The notes under the pieces: model-generated | The model's database searches: none | What the model was told of the DNA's origin: nothing | What the model saw: only the letters and a program-made list of their open reading frames with translations | Part shown: positions 7,712 through 15,664 of the stretch, in pieces | Layout: every line of letters begins with the position of its first letter | Position numbering within the stretch: position 1 is the stretch's first letter | Translations under genes and position numbers: made by a program | From: Massilia sp. TS11 | GTDB taxonomy: Bacteria; Pseudomonadota; Gammaproteobacteria; Burkholderiales; Burkholderiaceae_D | Assembly (NCBI RefSeq): GCF_022012445.1 | Contig: NZ_JAKLTS010000012.1 | Span: 1-64,000, forward strand | Direction: 5' to 3' | Length of the DNA stretch: 64,000 bases

Positions 7712-10222
7712 TTGCTCTGGCCGGGCGCAAGCGCGGCCAGCAGCTACAAACTGTTCTATGCAGCCAATGGCGGCATCAGCGCGAGCACGGCCGGCGTGAA
7801 CGGCGCCGACGGCAGCGTGGCCCTGAGCGCCGAAACCAGCAGCGCCGGTCTGGTGCTCAAGCTGCCCAGCGATCAGCTGGCCCAAACGCGCACGCGTCTC
7901 AAGGGCCAGGTCGTGCTGGCCCGTTTCGATGCGGGCGGCGGCCTGGCCGAAGTCAAGCAGGTGCAGATCCAGGGCGTACTCGACGATCTGTACGCGGCTG
8001 CGGCCGCCAAGCTCACGCTCGGTCCCAGTTTCGATGCGAATGGCGTCGCGACCGTGCGCGTGTGGGCGCCGACGGCGCGCAGCGTCAAGCTCAACATCTA
8101 CAACGGCAGCAGCCAGCAGACCGTCGACATGAGCGAAGACAGCGCCAGCGGCGTGTGGAGCTACACAGCGCCAAGCGCCGCCTGGACCAATAGCGCCTAC
8201 TACAGCTACAGCGTCAACGTGTTCTCGCGATGGGCCAACAACAGCATCGTCACGAACGAAGTGACCGACCCGTATTCGGTCAGCCTGAACGCCAATGGCA
8301 GCCGCAGCTTCCTGGCCAATCTGGCCAGCGCGGCGACCAAGCCGGCCGGCTGGGACGGGCACAGCATCCCCGCCCTCGCCCACCCGGCCGACATCGCCAT
8401 CTACGAGTTGCACGTGCGCGACTTCAGCGCCAGCGACGCCAGCGTACCGGCCGCGCACCGCGGCAAGTACCTGGCCTTCACCGACACCGGCGCGAACGGC
8501 ATGCGCCATCTGCAGCGCCTGGCCAAGGCCGGCCTGACCCATATCCACCTGCTGCCCACGGCCGACATGAGCAGCGTGAACGAGGCCGGCTGCACGACGC
8601 CAAGCATTCCCGCGGCCGCCGCCGACAGCGAGCAGCAGCAGGCCGCCGTCGCCGCCAGCAAGGACAGCGACTGCTTCAACTGGGGCTACGATCCGCAGCA
8701 CTACAACGCGCCCGAAGGATCGTATGCGAGTGACGCCAGCGACGGCCTGGCGCGCATCCGCGAATACCGCGCCATGGTCAAGTCCCTGCACGAGAGCGGC
8801 CTGCGCGTGGCCATGGACGTGGTCTACAACCACACTGCGGACAGCAAGCAAGGCAGCAAATCCGTGCTCGACAAAATCGTGCCCGGCTACTACTACCGCC
8901 TGAACGCCAGCGGCGAAATTCTCAACGACAGCTGCTGCGCCGACACCGCCACCGAGAACGCCATGATGGGCAAGCTGGTGGTCGACAGCATCAATCTGTG
9001 GGCGCAGCAATACGCGATCGACAGCTTCCGCTTCGACATCATGGGCATGATGCCGCTGGCCCTGATCCAGCAAGTGCAAAGCAGCGTACGCAATGCCGCC
9101 GGGCGCGACATCTACCTGTACGGCGAAGCCTGGAATTTCGGCGCCGTCGCCAACGATGCGCGCTTTCGCCAGGCGCGCCAGGCCAATCTTGCCGGCACCG
9201 GCATCGGCGCCTTCAACGACCGCATCCGCGACAGCGTGCGCGGCGGCGGCTGCTGCGACAGCGGGGCCGCCCTGCTCAGCCAGCAAGGCTTCATCAATGG
9301 CGTGGCCTACGACCGCAATGCCACCAGCAGCCAGACCCCGGATGAGCTGCTGCGCCTGGGCGACCTCATCAAAGTAAGCCTGTCGGCCAGCCTGAAGGAT
9401 TACCGCTTCACCGACCGCTTCGGCAATCCGCGCCAGAACAGCGAGATCGATTACTTCGGCCAGGGCGCCGGCTTCACAGGCGCGCCGGCCGAGACCATCA
9501 ACTACATCGAGGCGCACGACAACCAGACCCTGTTCGACATCAACGCCTACAAGCTGCCGAGCGCGACCAGCCAGGCCGAGCGCGTGCGCGTGCAGAATCT
9601 GGGCGCCGCGCTCGTGCTGTTCGCCCAGGGCGTGCCCTTCATCCATGCCGGCCAGGAGCTACTGCGTTCCAAGTCGCTTGACCGCGACAGCTACAACGCC
9701 GGCGACTGGTTCAACGCGCTCGACTTCAGCTACCAGAGCAATAACTTCGGCGTCGGCCTGCCCTCGGCCGAGAAGAACGGCGACAGCTGGAATCTGATGC
9801 GGCCGATCCTGACGAATCCGAACATCAAGCCGAGCCCGGCGGATATTGAAAGCGCACGCGAGGTCTTCCTCGATTTGCTGACGATCCGCCGCAGTAGCAG
9901 CCTGTTCCGTTTGCGCACAGCGCAGGACGTGAAGGACCGGCTCAGTTTCCTGAACACGGGTAGCAAGCAGGTGCCCGGCCTGATCGCCCTGCGCATCGAC
10001 GGCCGCGGCCATGCGGGCGCCAACTGGCAGAGCGTGACCGTGCTCATCAACGTCACCCCTGCCGCGCTCAGCCTGACTGTCCCCGAACTGATCGGCAAGA
10101 ACCTAAGCCTGCATCCCCAGCAAGCGGCCGGCGTCGATGCGCGCGTCAAAGCCGCCAGTTACAGCAGCGCCAGCGGCAGTTTCAGCATCCCCGCGCGCAG
10201 CGCCGCCGTCTTCGTCGAATAG
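7712..10222 (+). CDS. pulA: Pullulanase-type alpha-1,6-glucosidase (GH13), N-terminus interrupted
   Basis: Hydrolyses alpha-1,6 branch points in pullulan, amylopectin or glycogen fragments; originally an outer-surface or periplasmic lipoprotein. Frame positions counted from the TTG at 7712: N-terminal beta domains, the pullulanase signature NWGYDP (about 322), GH13 region I VVYNHT, the nucleophile Asp in FRFDIMG (about 442), the acid/base Glu in GEAWNFG (about 472) and the HD of EAHDNQ (about 602-603). All catalytic residues are intact across 836 residues. The frame is open upstream to an ATG at 7529 but for one TAG at 7697-7699. If translation starts at 7712, or at a later codon, the protein loses its export signal; readthrough or a sequence error would restore an 897-residue lipoprotein. 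It ends 2 bases before a long hairpin element. Confidence 0.85.
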   Translation: MLWPGASAASSYKLFYAANGGISASTAGVNGADGSVALSAETSSAGLVLKLPSDQLAQTRTRLKGQVVLARFDAGGGLAEVKQVQIQGVLDDLYAAAAAKLTLGPSFDANGVATVRVWAPTARSVKLNIYNGSSQQTVDMSEDSASGVWSYTAPSAAWTNSAYYSYSVNVFSRWANNSIVTNEVTDPYSVSLNANGSRSFLANLASAATKPAGWDGHSIPALAHPADIAIYELHVRDFSASDASVPAAHRGKYLAFTDTGANGMRHLQRLAKAGLTHIHLLPTADMSSVNEAGCTTPSIPAAAADSEQQQAAVAASKDSDCFNWGYDPQHYNAPEGSYASDASDGLARIREYRAMVKSLHESGLRVAMDVVYNHTADSKQGSKSVLDKIVPGYYYRLNASGEILNDSCCADTATENAMMGKLVVDSINLWAQQYAIDSFRFDIMGMMPLALIQQVQSSVRNAAGRDIYLYGEAWNFGAVANDARFRQARQANLAGTGIGAFNDRIRDSVRGGGCCDSGAALLSQQGFINGVAYDRNATSSQTPDELLRLGDLIKVSLSASLKDYRFTDRFGNPRQNSEIDYFGQGAGFTGAPAETINYIEAHDNQTLFDINAYKLPSATSQAERVRVQNLGAALVLFAQGVPFIHAGQELLRSKSLDRDSYNAGDWFNALDFSYQSNNFGVGLPSAEKNGDSWNLMRPILTNPNIKPSPADIESAREVFLDLLTIRRSSSLFRLRTAQDVKDRLSFLNTGSKQVPGLIALRIDGRGHAGANWQSVTVLINVTPAALSLTVPELIGKNLSLHPQQAAGVDARVKAASYSSASGSFSIPARSAAVFVE

Positions 10223-10224
10223 AA

Positions 10225-10323
10225 ACCAAACGGTGTCAGGTCCGGCAATCGGACATCGGGGAACTTTTCCGTGCAACGGAAAAGTTCCCCGATGTCCGAT
10301 TGCCGGACCTGACACCGTTTGGT
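10225..10323. repeat. Long perfect hairpin element, copy 1
   Basis: Two 48-base arms (10225-10272 and 10276-10323) are exact reverse complements around a GCA centre. Each arm contains a smaller stem (TCCG-GCAAT-CGGA). The element fills the gap between the convergent pullulanase and ntrC stops, so it may act as a bidirectional terminator. The outer 41 bases of each arm are identical to copy 2 at 26113. Confidence 0.93.
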
Positions 10324-10324
10324 A

Positions 10325-11839
10325 TTAGTCGCCTTTGGCGCCTTCGATGCCGAGCTCGGCGATCTTGCGGGTGATGGTGTTGCGGCCGATGCCGAGCCGG
10401 ATCGCGGCGTCGTGCTTGCGCCCGTGCGTGTGGCGCAAGGCGGTCTTGATCAGCGCCGATTCGAACTGGCGGCTGAGCGCGTCCATGATGTCGCTCTGGC
10501 CGGCGCCCAGCATGCTGGCGGCCTGCAACTCGAGCAGATCGACCCAGCCGCCGCTCACGCCCAGCGATGCCAGCAGCGGATTCTCGGCCGCCGTGGCCGG
10601 TGCCGCGCCATTCATCGACGCCACCGCCAGCGCTGCCGGCGCCTCGCGCTGCGGCTCGGTCGCGGCGCTGTCGATGCTGGCGCCGCTGCCTTGGGTCAGG
10701 TCGTGCGGCAGGTCCTTGATCTCGACCACCTGGCCGGGCGCCATCACGGTGATCCAGTTGCACAGGTTTTCGAGCTGGCGCACATTGCCCGGCAGTTCGA
10801 GCGAACACAGGAAGCTGAGCGCGCTGTCCGACATGCGCTTGGCTTCGACCCCCAGCTGGCGCGCGCTCTGCACCAAAAAGTGACGCACCAGAATGGGGAT
10901 GTCCTCGCGCCGCTCCCGCAAACTGGGCAGGCGCAGGCGGATCACATTCAGCCGGTGATACAGGTCTTCACGGAACAGGCCTTCGCGCACGCGCTGCTCG
11001 AGATTCTGGTGCGTGGCCGTGATCACGCGCACATTGGCCTTCATCGGCTGGTGCCCGCCGACGCGGTAGAAATGGCCGTCGGACAGCACACGCAACAGGC
11101 GCGTCTGCAGATCGAAGGGCATGTCGCCGATTTCGTCGAGGAACAGCGTGCCGCCCTCGGCCTGCTCGAAGCGGCCGCGCCGCGTGGCCTGGGCGCCGGT
11201 AAACGCGCCGCGCTCGTGGCCGAACAGCTCGGACTCGAGCAGGTCCTTGGGAATCGCCGCCGTGTTGAGCGCGATGAAGGGCTGGGCCGCGCGCGGACTG
11301 TGCTTGTGCAGGGCGCGCGCCACCAGTTCCTTGCCGGTGCCGGATTCGCCGGTGATTAACACCGTCACGTTCGACTGCGACAGGCGGCCAATGGCGCGGA
11401 AGACCTCCTGCATGGCCGGCGCCTGGCCGATGATTTCGGGCGTTTCCACCGGCCCTGACTCAATCGCCGTCTCACGCAGCGACTCATCCAGGGCGCGCCG
11501 GATCAGCTCGACGGCCTTGTCGATGTCGAAGGGCTTGGCCAGGTATTCGAAGGCCCCGCCCTGGAACGCGGCCACGGCCGAATCGAGGTCGGAGAAGGCC
11601 GTCATGATGATGACGGGCAGGCCGGGGAAGCGGCCCTTGACGGTCTGCAGCAGCTCGAGGCCGGACGTGCCCGGCATCCGGATATCGGAGACGAGGACCT
11701 GGGGCGTTTCGGTGTCTAGGGCGGCTAGGGCCTCGCGCGCATTGGAAAAGCTGCGCGTGGCCAGGTTCTCGCGCGCCAGGGCTTTTTCAAGCACCCAGCG
11801 AATCGAGGCATCGTCATCGACAATCCAGATAGGTTTCAT
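10325..11839 (-). CDS. ntrC: Nitrogen regulation response regulator NtrC (NR-I)
   Basis: Sigma-54 activator of nitrogen-scavenging genes, phosphorylated by NtrB when glutamine is low. The 504-residue protein has a receiver domain with phospho-acceptor Asp52 (SDIRMPG), a central AAA+ domain with Walker A GESGTGKE and the sigma-54 contact loop GAFTGA, and a C-terminal Fis-type helix-turn-helix ([20 protein letters not shown]). It follows ntrB with a 45-base gap. The paired NtrC sites before glnA at 15066-15111 are its obvious local target. Confidence 0.97.
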   Translation of the reverse strand: MKPIWIVDDDASIRWVLEKALARENLATRSFSNAREALAALDTETPQVLVSDIRMPGTSGLELLQTVKGRFPGLPVIIMTAFSDLDSAVAAFQGGAFEYLAKPFDIDKAVELIRRALDESLRETAIESGPVETPEIIGQAPAMQEVFRAIGRLSQSNVTVLITGESGTGKELVARALHKHSPRAAQPFIALNTAAIPKDLLESELFGHERGAFTGAQATRRGRFEQAEGGTLFLDEIGDMPFDLQTRLLRVLSDGHFYRVGGHQPMKANVRVITATHQNLEQRVREGLFREDLYHRLNVIRLRLPSLRERREDIPILVRHFLVQSARQLGVEAKRMSDSALSFLCSLELPGNVRQLENLCNWITVMAPGQVVEIKDLPHDLTQGSGASIDSAATEPQREAPAALAVASMNGAAPATAAENPLLASLGVSGGWVDLLELQAASMLGAGQSDIMDALSRQFESALIKTALRHTHGRKHDAAIRLGIGRNTITRKIAELGIEGAKGD

Positions 11840-11884
11840 TAGTTAGCACATTCCACGTTGGATCAACAATCGTGGAGCCGAGTT

Positions 11885-12955
11885 TCAGGGCAGCGGTATC
11901 AAAATCCTGAAGTCGGTCCAGCCCGGCCGGCTTTCACACTCGATCACGCCCATGTGTTGTTGCACAAAGGTCTGCGCCAAGGTGAGCCCCAGTCCGCTGC
12001 CGCCATCGCGCCCCGACACCAGGGGATAGAAAATGCGGTCACGGATATGGGGCGGAATGCCCGGTCCATTGTCGATGATATGCAAATCTAATGCCAGCCC
12101 GTAGCGCACCTTGGCGAGCGTGACCTGGCGTGCCACGCGGGTGCGGAAAATCAGTTCGGCGTCGCCCTGTTCGATGCGCTCGGCCAGGGCCTGGGCCGCG
12201 TTGTGGGCGATGTTGAGCACGGCCTGGATCAGCTGCTCCTTGTCGCCGCGGAATTCGGGGATCGAGGTGTCGTAGTCGCGCCGGATCGTCAGGCCTTGCG
12301 GAAACTCGGCCAGGATCAGGCTGCGCACGCGCTCGCACACTTCGTGGATGTTGACGTCGCCCACGATGTGCGGCCGGCGGTGCGGCGCCAGCAGGCGGTC
12401 CACCAGGGTCTGCAGGCGGTCGGCCTCTTTGATGATGACCTGGGTGTATTCGCGCAGCTGGGTCAGCTCGCGCGGCGGCAGCTCGAGTTCGAGCAGCTGG
12501 GCCGCGCCGCGGATGCCGCCGAGCGGGTTTTTGATTTCATGGGCCAGATTGCGGATCAGCTCCTTGTTCATCTGGCTCTGGTCGAGCAGGCGCTCTTCGC
12601 GGTCCTGCTTGAGCTGCTGGACGTTCTCGCGCAGCTCGATCACGGTCAGCTCGCCATCGCTCGAGGAAATGATGGCGTGCACGTGCAGCGGCTCGCGCCC
12701 GGGCCGCTCCAGGCTCAGTTCCTGGCGCACATCGGCAAAGCTGTGGGCGCGCGCGTGCTCGACCAGGCGCAGCAGGTCGGCCCCATTCAGAAACAGGTCT
12801 TGCAGACTCTGGCGGGTCAGGGCCTTGAGCGAGGAATCGAGCAGATTTTCACCGGCCGTGTTCACATACACGATGTGGCCGTCGGCGCCGACCAGCATCA
12901 CGGCCGAGGCCAGCAGATCGAGCCCGGCCAGCGCGGCGGGCGGGTGGCTGTTCAT
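11885..12955 (-). CDS. ntrB: Nitrogen regulation sensor histidine kinase NtrB (NR-II)
   Basis: Soluble two-component kinase/phosphatase that reads nitrogen status through PII and acts on NtrC. The 356 residues comprise an N-terminal PAS domain (about 10-115), the H-box NLAHEIKNPLGG with phospho-acceptor His139, and a HATPase domain with N-box (NIAHNAAQ) and G-boxes (DNGPGIP, GGSGLGLTLA). There are no membrane segments, as expected for NtrB. Its ATG overlaps the TGA of the upstream DUF4124 gene. Confidence 0.96.
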   Translation of the reverse strand: MNSHPPAALAGLDLLASAVMLVGADGHIVYVNTAGENLLDSSLKALTRQSLQDLFLNGADLLRLVEHARAHSFADVRQELSLERPGREPLHVHAIISSSDGELTVIELRENVQQLKQDREERLLDQSQMNKELIRNLAHEIKNPLGGIRGAAQLLELELPPRELTQLREYTQVIIKEADRLQTLVDRLLAPHRRPHIVGDVNIHEVCERVRSLILAEFPQGLTIRRDYDTSIPEFRGDKEQLIQAVLNIAHNAAQALAERIEQGDAELIFRTRVARQVTLAKVRYGLALDLHIIDNGPGIPPHIRDRIFYPLVSGRDGGSGLGLTLAQTFVQQHMGVIECESRPGWTDFRILIPLP

Positions 12956-13437
12956 TTGACGTTGGCGATCTCGCGCTTCAGGGCTTCGATATTCTTCTCG
13001 GAGCGGCTGATGTTGTCGCGCATTTCGGCGACCCGGGCCTGGTATTTGGCGTAGTTCTTCTCATCGCCCTGCCGTTCCGGTTCGCCATTGTTGAAGGCTT
13101 TTTTCAGCTCGGCCAGCTTCTTTTCCTCGGAACGCAGTTCGTCGTCGAGAATCTGGCGGCGGTCGGTGTCGCGTGCCTTTTGCATCAGGTTGTCGACACG
13201 GGGAAAGTCGGCCGGGCTGGCGGCCGTCTGCGCCGGCGGCGGCAGCTTGGCGGCGGTCTTGGTGTCGGCCCGTTTCGGTGCGGGAATCGCGCCCGGCAGG
13301 TCGAGCAGCTTGCAGCCGGGCTTGCTCATATCGGTCAGTTCCTTGCGCCCGGCGCTGTCGATGCACAGATAGATCGGCCCGTCGGCCCAGGCCGGCAGGC
13401 TGGCGATCAGCAGGGCGGCCAGCAGGGAATGCTTCAT
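12952..13437 (-). CDS. DUF4124-type secreted protein between glnA and ntrB
   Basis: A 161-residue predicted periplasmic protein. A signal peptide (MKHSLLAALLIASLPAWA) is followed by a short DUF4124-like segment (GPIYLCIDSAGRKELTD) with cysteines, a proline/alanine linker, and a charged C-terminal coiled coil (about 95-160, rich in Lys/Glu/Arg). Function is unknown. It sits between glnA and ntrB in Burkholderiales generally, so a link to nitrogen control is plausible but only positional. The ATG at 13437 is chosen because it begins the signal peptide; an upstream TTG adds only five residues. Confidence 0.8.
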   Translation of the reverse strand: MKHSLLAALLIASLPAWADGPIYLCIDSAGRKELTDMSKPGCKLLDLPGAIPAPKRADTKTAAKLPPPAQTAASPADFPRVDNLMQKARDTDRRQILDDELRSEEKKLAELKKAFNNGEPERQGDEKNYAKYQARVAEMRDNISRSEKNIEALKREIANVK

Positions 13438-13473
13438 CGTGATACGCAGCAAGTGAAAACGCCTCGACTATAC

Positions 13474-13512
13474 AACAAAAAACGCGAGGAAAGCTGGCGC
13501 TCGCCTCGCGTT
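13474..13512 (-). terminator. Intrinsic terminator downstream of glnA
   Basis: On the minus strand AACGCGAGG (13504-13512 complement) pairs perfectly with CCTCGCGTT (13481-13489 complement), followed by a T-rich run. It separates glnA from the DUF4124/ntrB/ntrC genes, so full-length glnA transcripts should mostly stop here, with some readthrough feeding ntrBC. Confidence 0.8.
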
Positions 13513-13535
13513 GCAGAGGGCTCAGCCCCGGTCGA

Positions 13536-14951
13536 TTACAGCGAGTAGTACATGTCGAATTCGATCGGGTGCGGGGTCATGCGCATGCGCTGGACGTCGT
13601 TCATCTTCAGCTCGATGTAGGCGTCGATCATCGAATCGCTGAACACGCCGCCGCGGGTCAGGAACTCGCGGTCCTTGTTCAGGGCGTCGAGGGCTTCTTC
13701 CAGCGAGGAGCAGACCGTCGGGATCAGCTTGTCTTCTTCCGGCGGCAGGTGGTACAGGTCCTTGGACGCGGCTTCGCCCGGGTGGATCTTGTTCTGCACG
13801 CCGTCCAGACCGGCCATCATCAGTGCGGCGAAGCACAGATACGGATTGGCCAGGGGATCCGGGAAGCGCGTTTCGATACGGCGGCCTTTCGGATTGGCCA
13901 CGTGCGGAATACGGATCGAGGCCGAACGGTTACGGGCCGAGTAGGCCAGCTTGACCGGCGCTTCGTAGCCCGGCACCAGACGCTTGTACGAGTTGGTACC
14001 CGGGTTGGTGATGGCGTTCAGGGCCTTGGCGTGCTTGATGATGCCGCCGATGTAGTAGAGCGCGAAGTCGGACAGACCGGCATAGCCGTCGCCGGCGAAC
14101 AGGTTCTTGCCGTCTTTCCAGATCGACTGGTGCACGTGCATGCCCGAGCCGTTGTCGCCGATCATCGGCTTCGGCATGAAGGTGGCGGTCTTGCCGTAGC
14201 TGTGGGCCACGTTCCAGATCACATACTTGAGGTTCTGGGTCCAGTCGGCGCGCTCGACCAGGGTCGAGAACTTGGTGCCCAGCTCATTCTGGCCGGCGCC
14301 GGCCACTTCATGGTGGTGCACTTCGACGGGGATGCCCATGGCTTCCAGGATCGCCGACATTTCCGAACGCATGTCCTGGAAGGAGTCGACCGGGGGCACC
14401 GGGAAGTAGCCGCCCTTGACGGTCGGACGGTGGCCGCTGTTGCCGGCTTCGTATTCCTTGTCGGTCGACCAGGAGGCTTCTTCCGAATCGATCTTGACGA
14501 AGCAGCCCGACATGTCGGCTTTCCAGCGGACGCTGTCGAAGATGAAGAATTCGGGTTCCGGACCGAAGAAGGCGGTGTCGCCCAGGCCGGTCGATTTCAG
14601 GTAGGCTTCGGCGCGCTTGGCGATCGAGCGCGGGTCGCGGTCATAGCCCTTGCCGTCCGACGGTTCGATCACGTCGCACTGCATGAACAGGGTGGTCTGC
14701 TCGAAGAAGGGGTCGATGTTGGCGGTGTTCGGATCCGGCATCAGCAGCATGTCCGAAGCTTCGATGCCTTTCCAGCCGGCGATCGAGGAGCCGTCGAAGG
14801 CGTGACCCGACTCGAATTTGTCTTCGTCAAAATGCGAGATGGGCACGGTCACGTGCTGTTCTTTGCCCTTGGTGTCGGCAAAGCGGAAATCGACGAACTT
14901 GACGTCGTATTCCTTGACCATGTTCATCACATCTGCGGCGGTGCGTGCCAT
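13536..14951 (-). CDS. glnA: Glutamine synthetase, type I
   Basis: Makes glutamine from glutamate, ammonia and ATP as a cytoplasmic dodecamer. The 471 residues are exactly the usual GSI-beta length. Visible motifs are the latch-loop [11 protein letters not shown], the metal/ATP segment ([10 protein letters not shown]), [10 protein letters not shown] and the adenylylation site Tyr at about 400 ([10 protein letters not shown]), so activity is likely to be tuned by GlnE. The frame extends upstream to 15092, but ATG 14951 has an AGGAG site and gives the family N-terminus (MARTAADVM). Upstream lie a sigma-54 promoter and two NtrC sites. Confidence 0.98.
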   Translation of the reverse strand: MARTAADVMNMVKEYDVKFVDFRFADTKGKEQHVTVPISHFDEDKFESGHAFDGSSIAGWKGIEASDMLLMPDPNTANIDPFFEQTTLFMQCDVIEPSDGKGYDRDPRSIAKRAEAYLKSTGLGDTAFFGPEPEFFIFDSVRWKADMSGCFVKIDSEEASWSTDKEYEAGNSGHRPTVKGGYFPVPPVDSFQDMRSEMSAILEAMGIPVEVHHHEVAGAGQNELGTKFSTLVERADWTQNLKYVIWNVAHSYGKTATFMPKPMIGDNGSGMHVHQSIWKDGKNLFAGDGYAGLSDFALYYIGGIIKHAKALNAITNPGTNSYKRLVPGYEAPVKLAYSARNRSASIRIPHVANPKGRRIETRFPDPLANPYLCFAALMMAGLDGVQNKIHPGEAASKDLYHLPPEEDKLIPTVCSSLEEALDALNKDREFLTRGGVFSDSMIDAYIELKMNDVQRMRMTPHPIEFDMYYSL

Positions 14952-15018
14952 GCGTATTCTCCTGGTTGATGTTGATAGAGCCGACGCCTTACTGCGTACG
15001 ACGAAGTGCCTCAGCTTA

Positions 15019-15034
15019 TGCAGGAAACGTGCCA
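15019..15034 (-). promoter_or_regulatory. Sigma-54 promoter of glnA
   Basis: On the minus strand TGGCAC-N5-CTGCA keeps the invariant GG and GC exactly ten bases apart, as in the -24/-12 class. Transcription would start near 15008 and give a leader of about 57 bases before the glnA ATG. Confidence 0.82.
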
Positions 15035-15065
15035 ACCCTATCTCTGGGGAAACCGACACGGAAGA

Positions 15066-15082
15066 TGCACCAGCGCAGTGCA
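15066..15082. promoter_or_regulatory. NtrC-binding site, proximal (glnA enhancer)
   Basis: TGCAC-N7-GTGCA, a perfect dyad matching the NtrC consensus, centred about 66 bases upstream of the inferred glnA start. Confidence 0.85.
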
Positions 15083-15094
15083 TTTCCTTCATTA

Positions 15095-15111
15095 TGCACT
15101 CTTTTGGTGCA
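15095..15111. promoter_or_regulatory. NtrC-binding site, distal (glnA enhancer)
   Basis: A second TGCAC-N7-GTGCA dyad, centred 29 bases (about three helical turns) from the first, so two NtrC dimers would bind the same DNA face. A weaker related half site (GGTGCG) follows at 15135-15140. Confidence 0.85.
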
Positions 15112-15166
15112 TTTCACGATATGCGCTCCGTTTTGGTGCGCGGCGCGCTGGCCTCGGCGGGATGAC

Positions 15167-15172
15167 TATAAT
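15167..15172 (+). promoter_or_regulatory. Possible -10 box of the rhodanese gene
   Basis: A consensus TATAAT lies 28 bases before the ATG at 15200. No good -35 box is visible 16-18 bases upstream. Confidence 0.35.
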
Positions 15173-15199
15173 AGCCGGAATCTTTCAAGGAGGTATGCC

Positions 15200-15658
15200 A
15201 TGACCCGCCCCGCAGACATTCTCGCCCGCGCCCAGGCGCGCGGCACCGCTCCCCACTACGCCGGCGCCGTGACGCCGCCGGAAGCCTTCGCCCTGCTCCA
15301 GGCCGATGCAGGCGTGAAGCTGGTCGACGTGCGCACCAATGCCGAGCGCGATTGGGTGGGGCGGGTTGCCATTCCGGAAGGCCAGCACCTGGCCGTGCAG
15401 TGGGCCACCTACCCGGGCGGCGTGCCGAATCCGGAATTCATCGCCCAGCTCGAAGCCGAGGCCGGCAAGGACGAAGTGCTGCTGTTCCTGTGCCGCTCGG
15501 GCGTGCGCTCCAAGCATGGCGCGCGTCTGGCCACCGAGCACGGCTTCGCCCAGTGCTACGACATCCTCGAAGGTTTTGAAGGCGACAAAGATGGCGCCGG
15601 CCACCGCAAGACGGTCGGCGGCTGGTGCCACGCCGGCCTGCCCTGGCTGGGCGCCTGA
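15200..15658 (+). CDS. Rhodanese-like domain protein
   Basis: A 152-residue single-domain rhodanese of the sulfurtransferase fold. The domain start is AFALLQADAGVKLVDVRTNAERD and the active-site loop is FLCRSGVRSKHGA, with the catalytic cysteine in CRSGVRS. This short type is commonly annotated as a rhodanese or sulfurtransferase; the sulfur acceptor is unknown. A strong Shine-Dalgarno (AAGGAGGT) precedes the ATG. It is divergent from glnA and its stop is six bases from the convergent TAXI gene, so the NtrC region between it and glnA could affect both. Confidence 0.88.
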   Translation: MTRPADILARAQARGTAPHYAGAVTPPEAFALLQADAGVKLVDVRTNAERDWVGRVAIPEGQHLAVQWATYPGGVPNPEFIAQLEAEAGKDEVLLFLCRSGVRSKHGARLATEHGFAQCYDILEGFEGDKDGAGHRKTVGGWCHAGLPWLGA

Positions 15659-15664
15659 GCCGTT

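Noticed and set aside
7502-9646. 714-residue open frame antisense to the pullulanase
   Set aside because: No recognisable domain; the sense frame carries all GH13 motifs.
10225-10323. Hairpin elements as CRISPR repeats or insertion-sequence ends
   Set aside because: They are single isolated units with no spacer series, no transposase and no visible target duplication.
15006-15203. Short plus-strand frames across the glnA control region
   Set aside because: The region is explained by the sigma-54 promoter and NtrC sites; the frames have no coding features.
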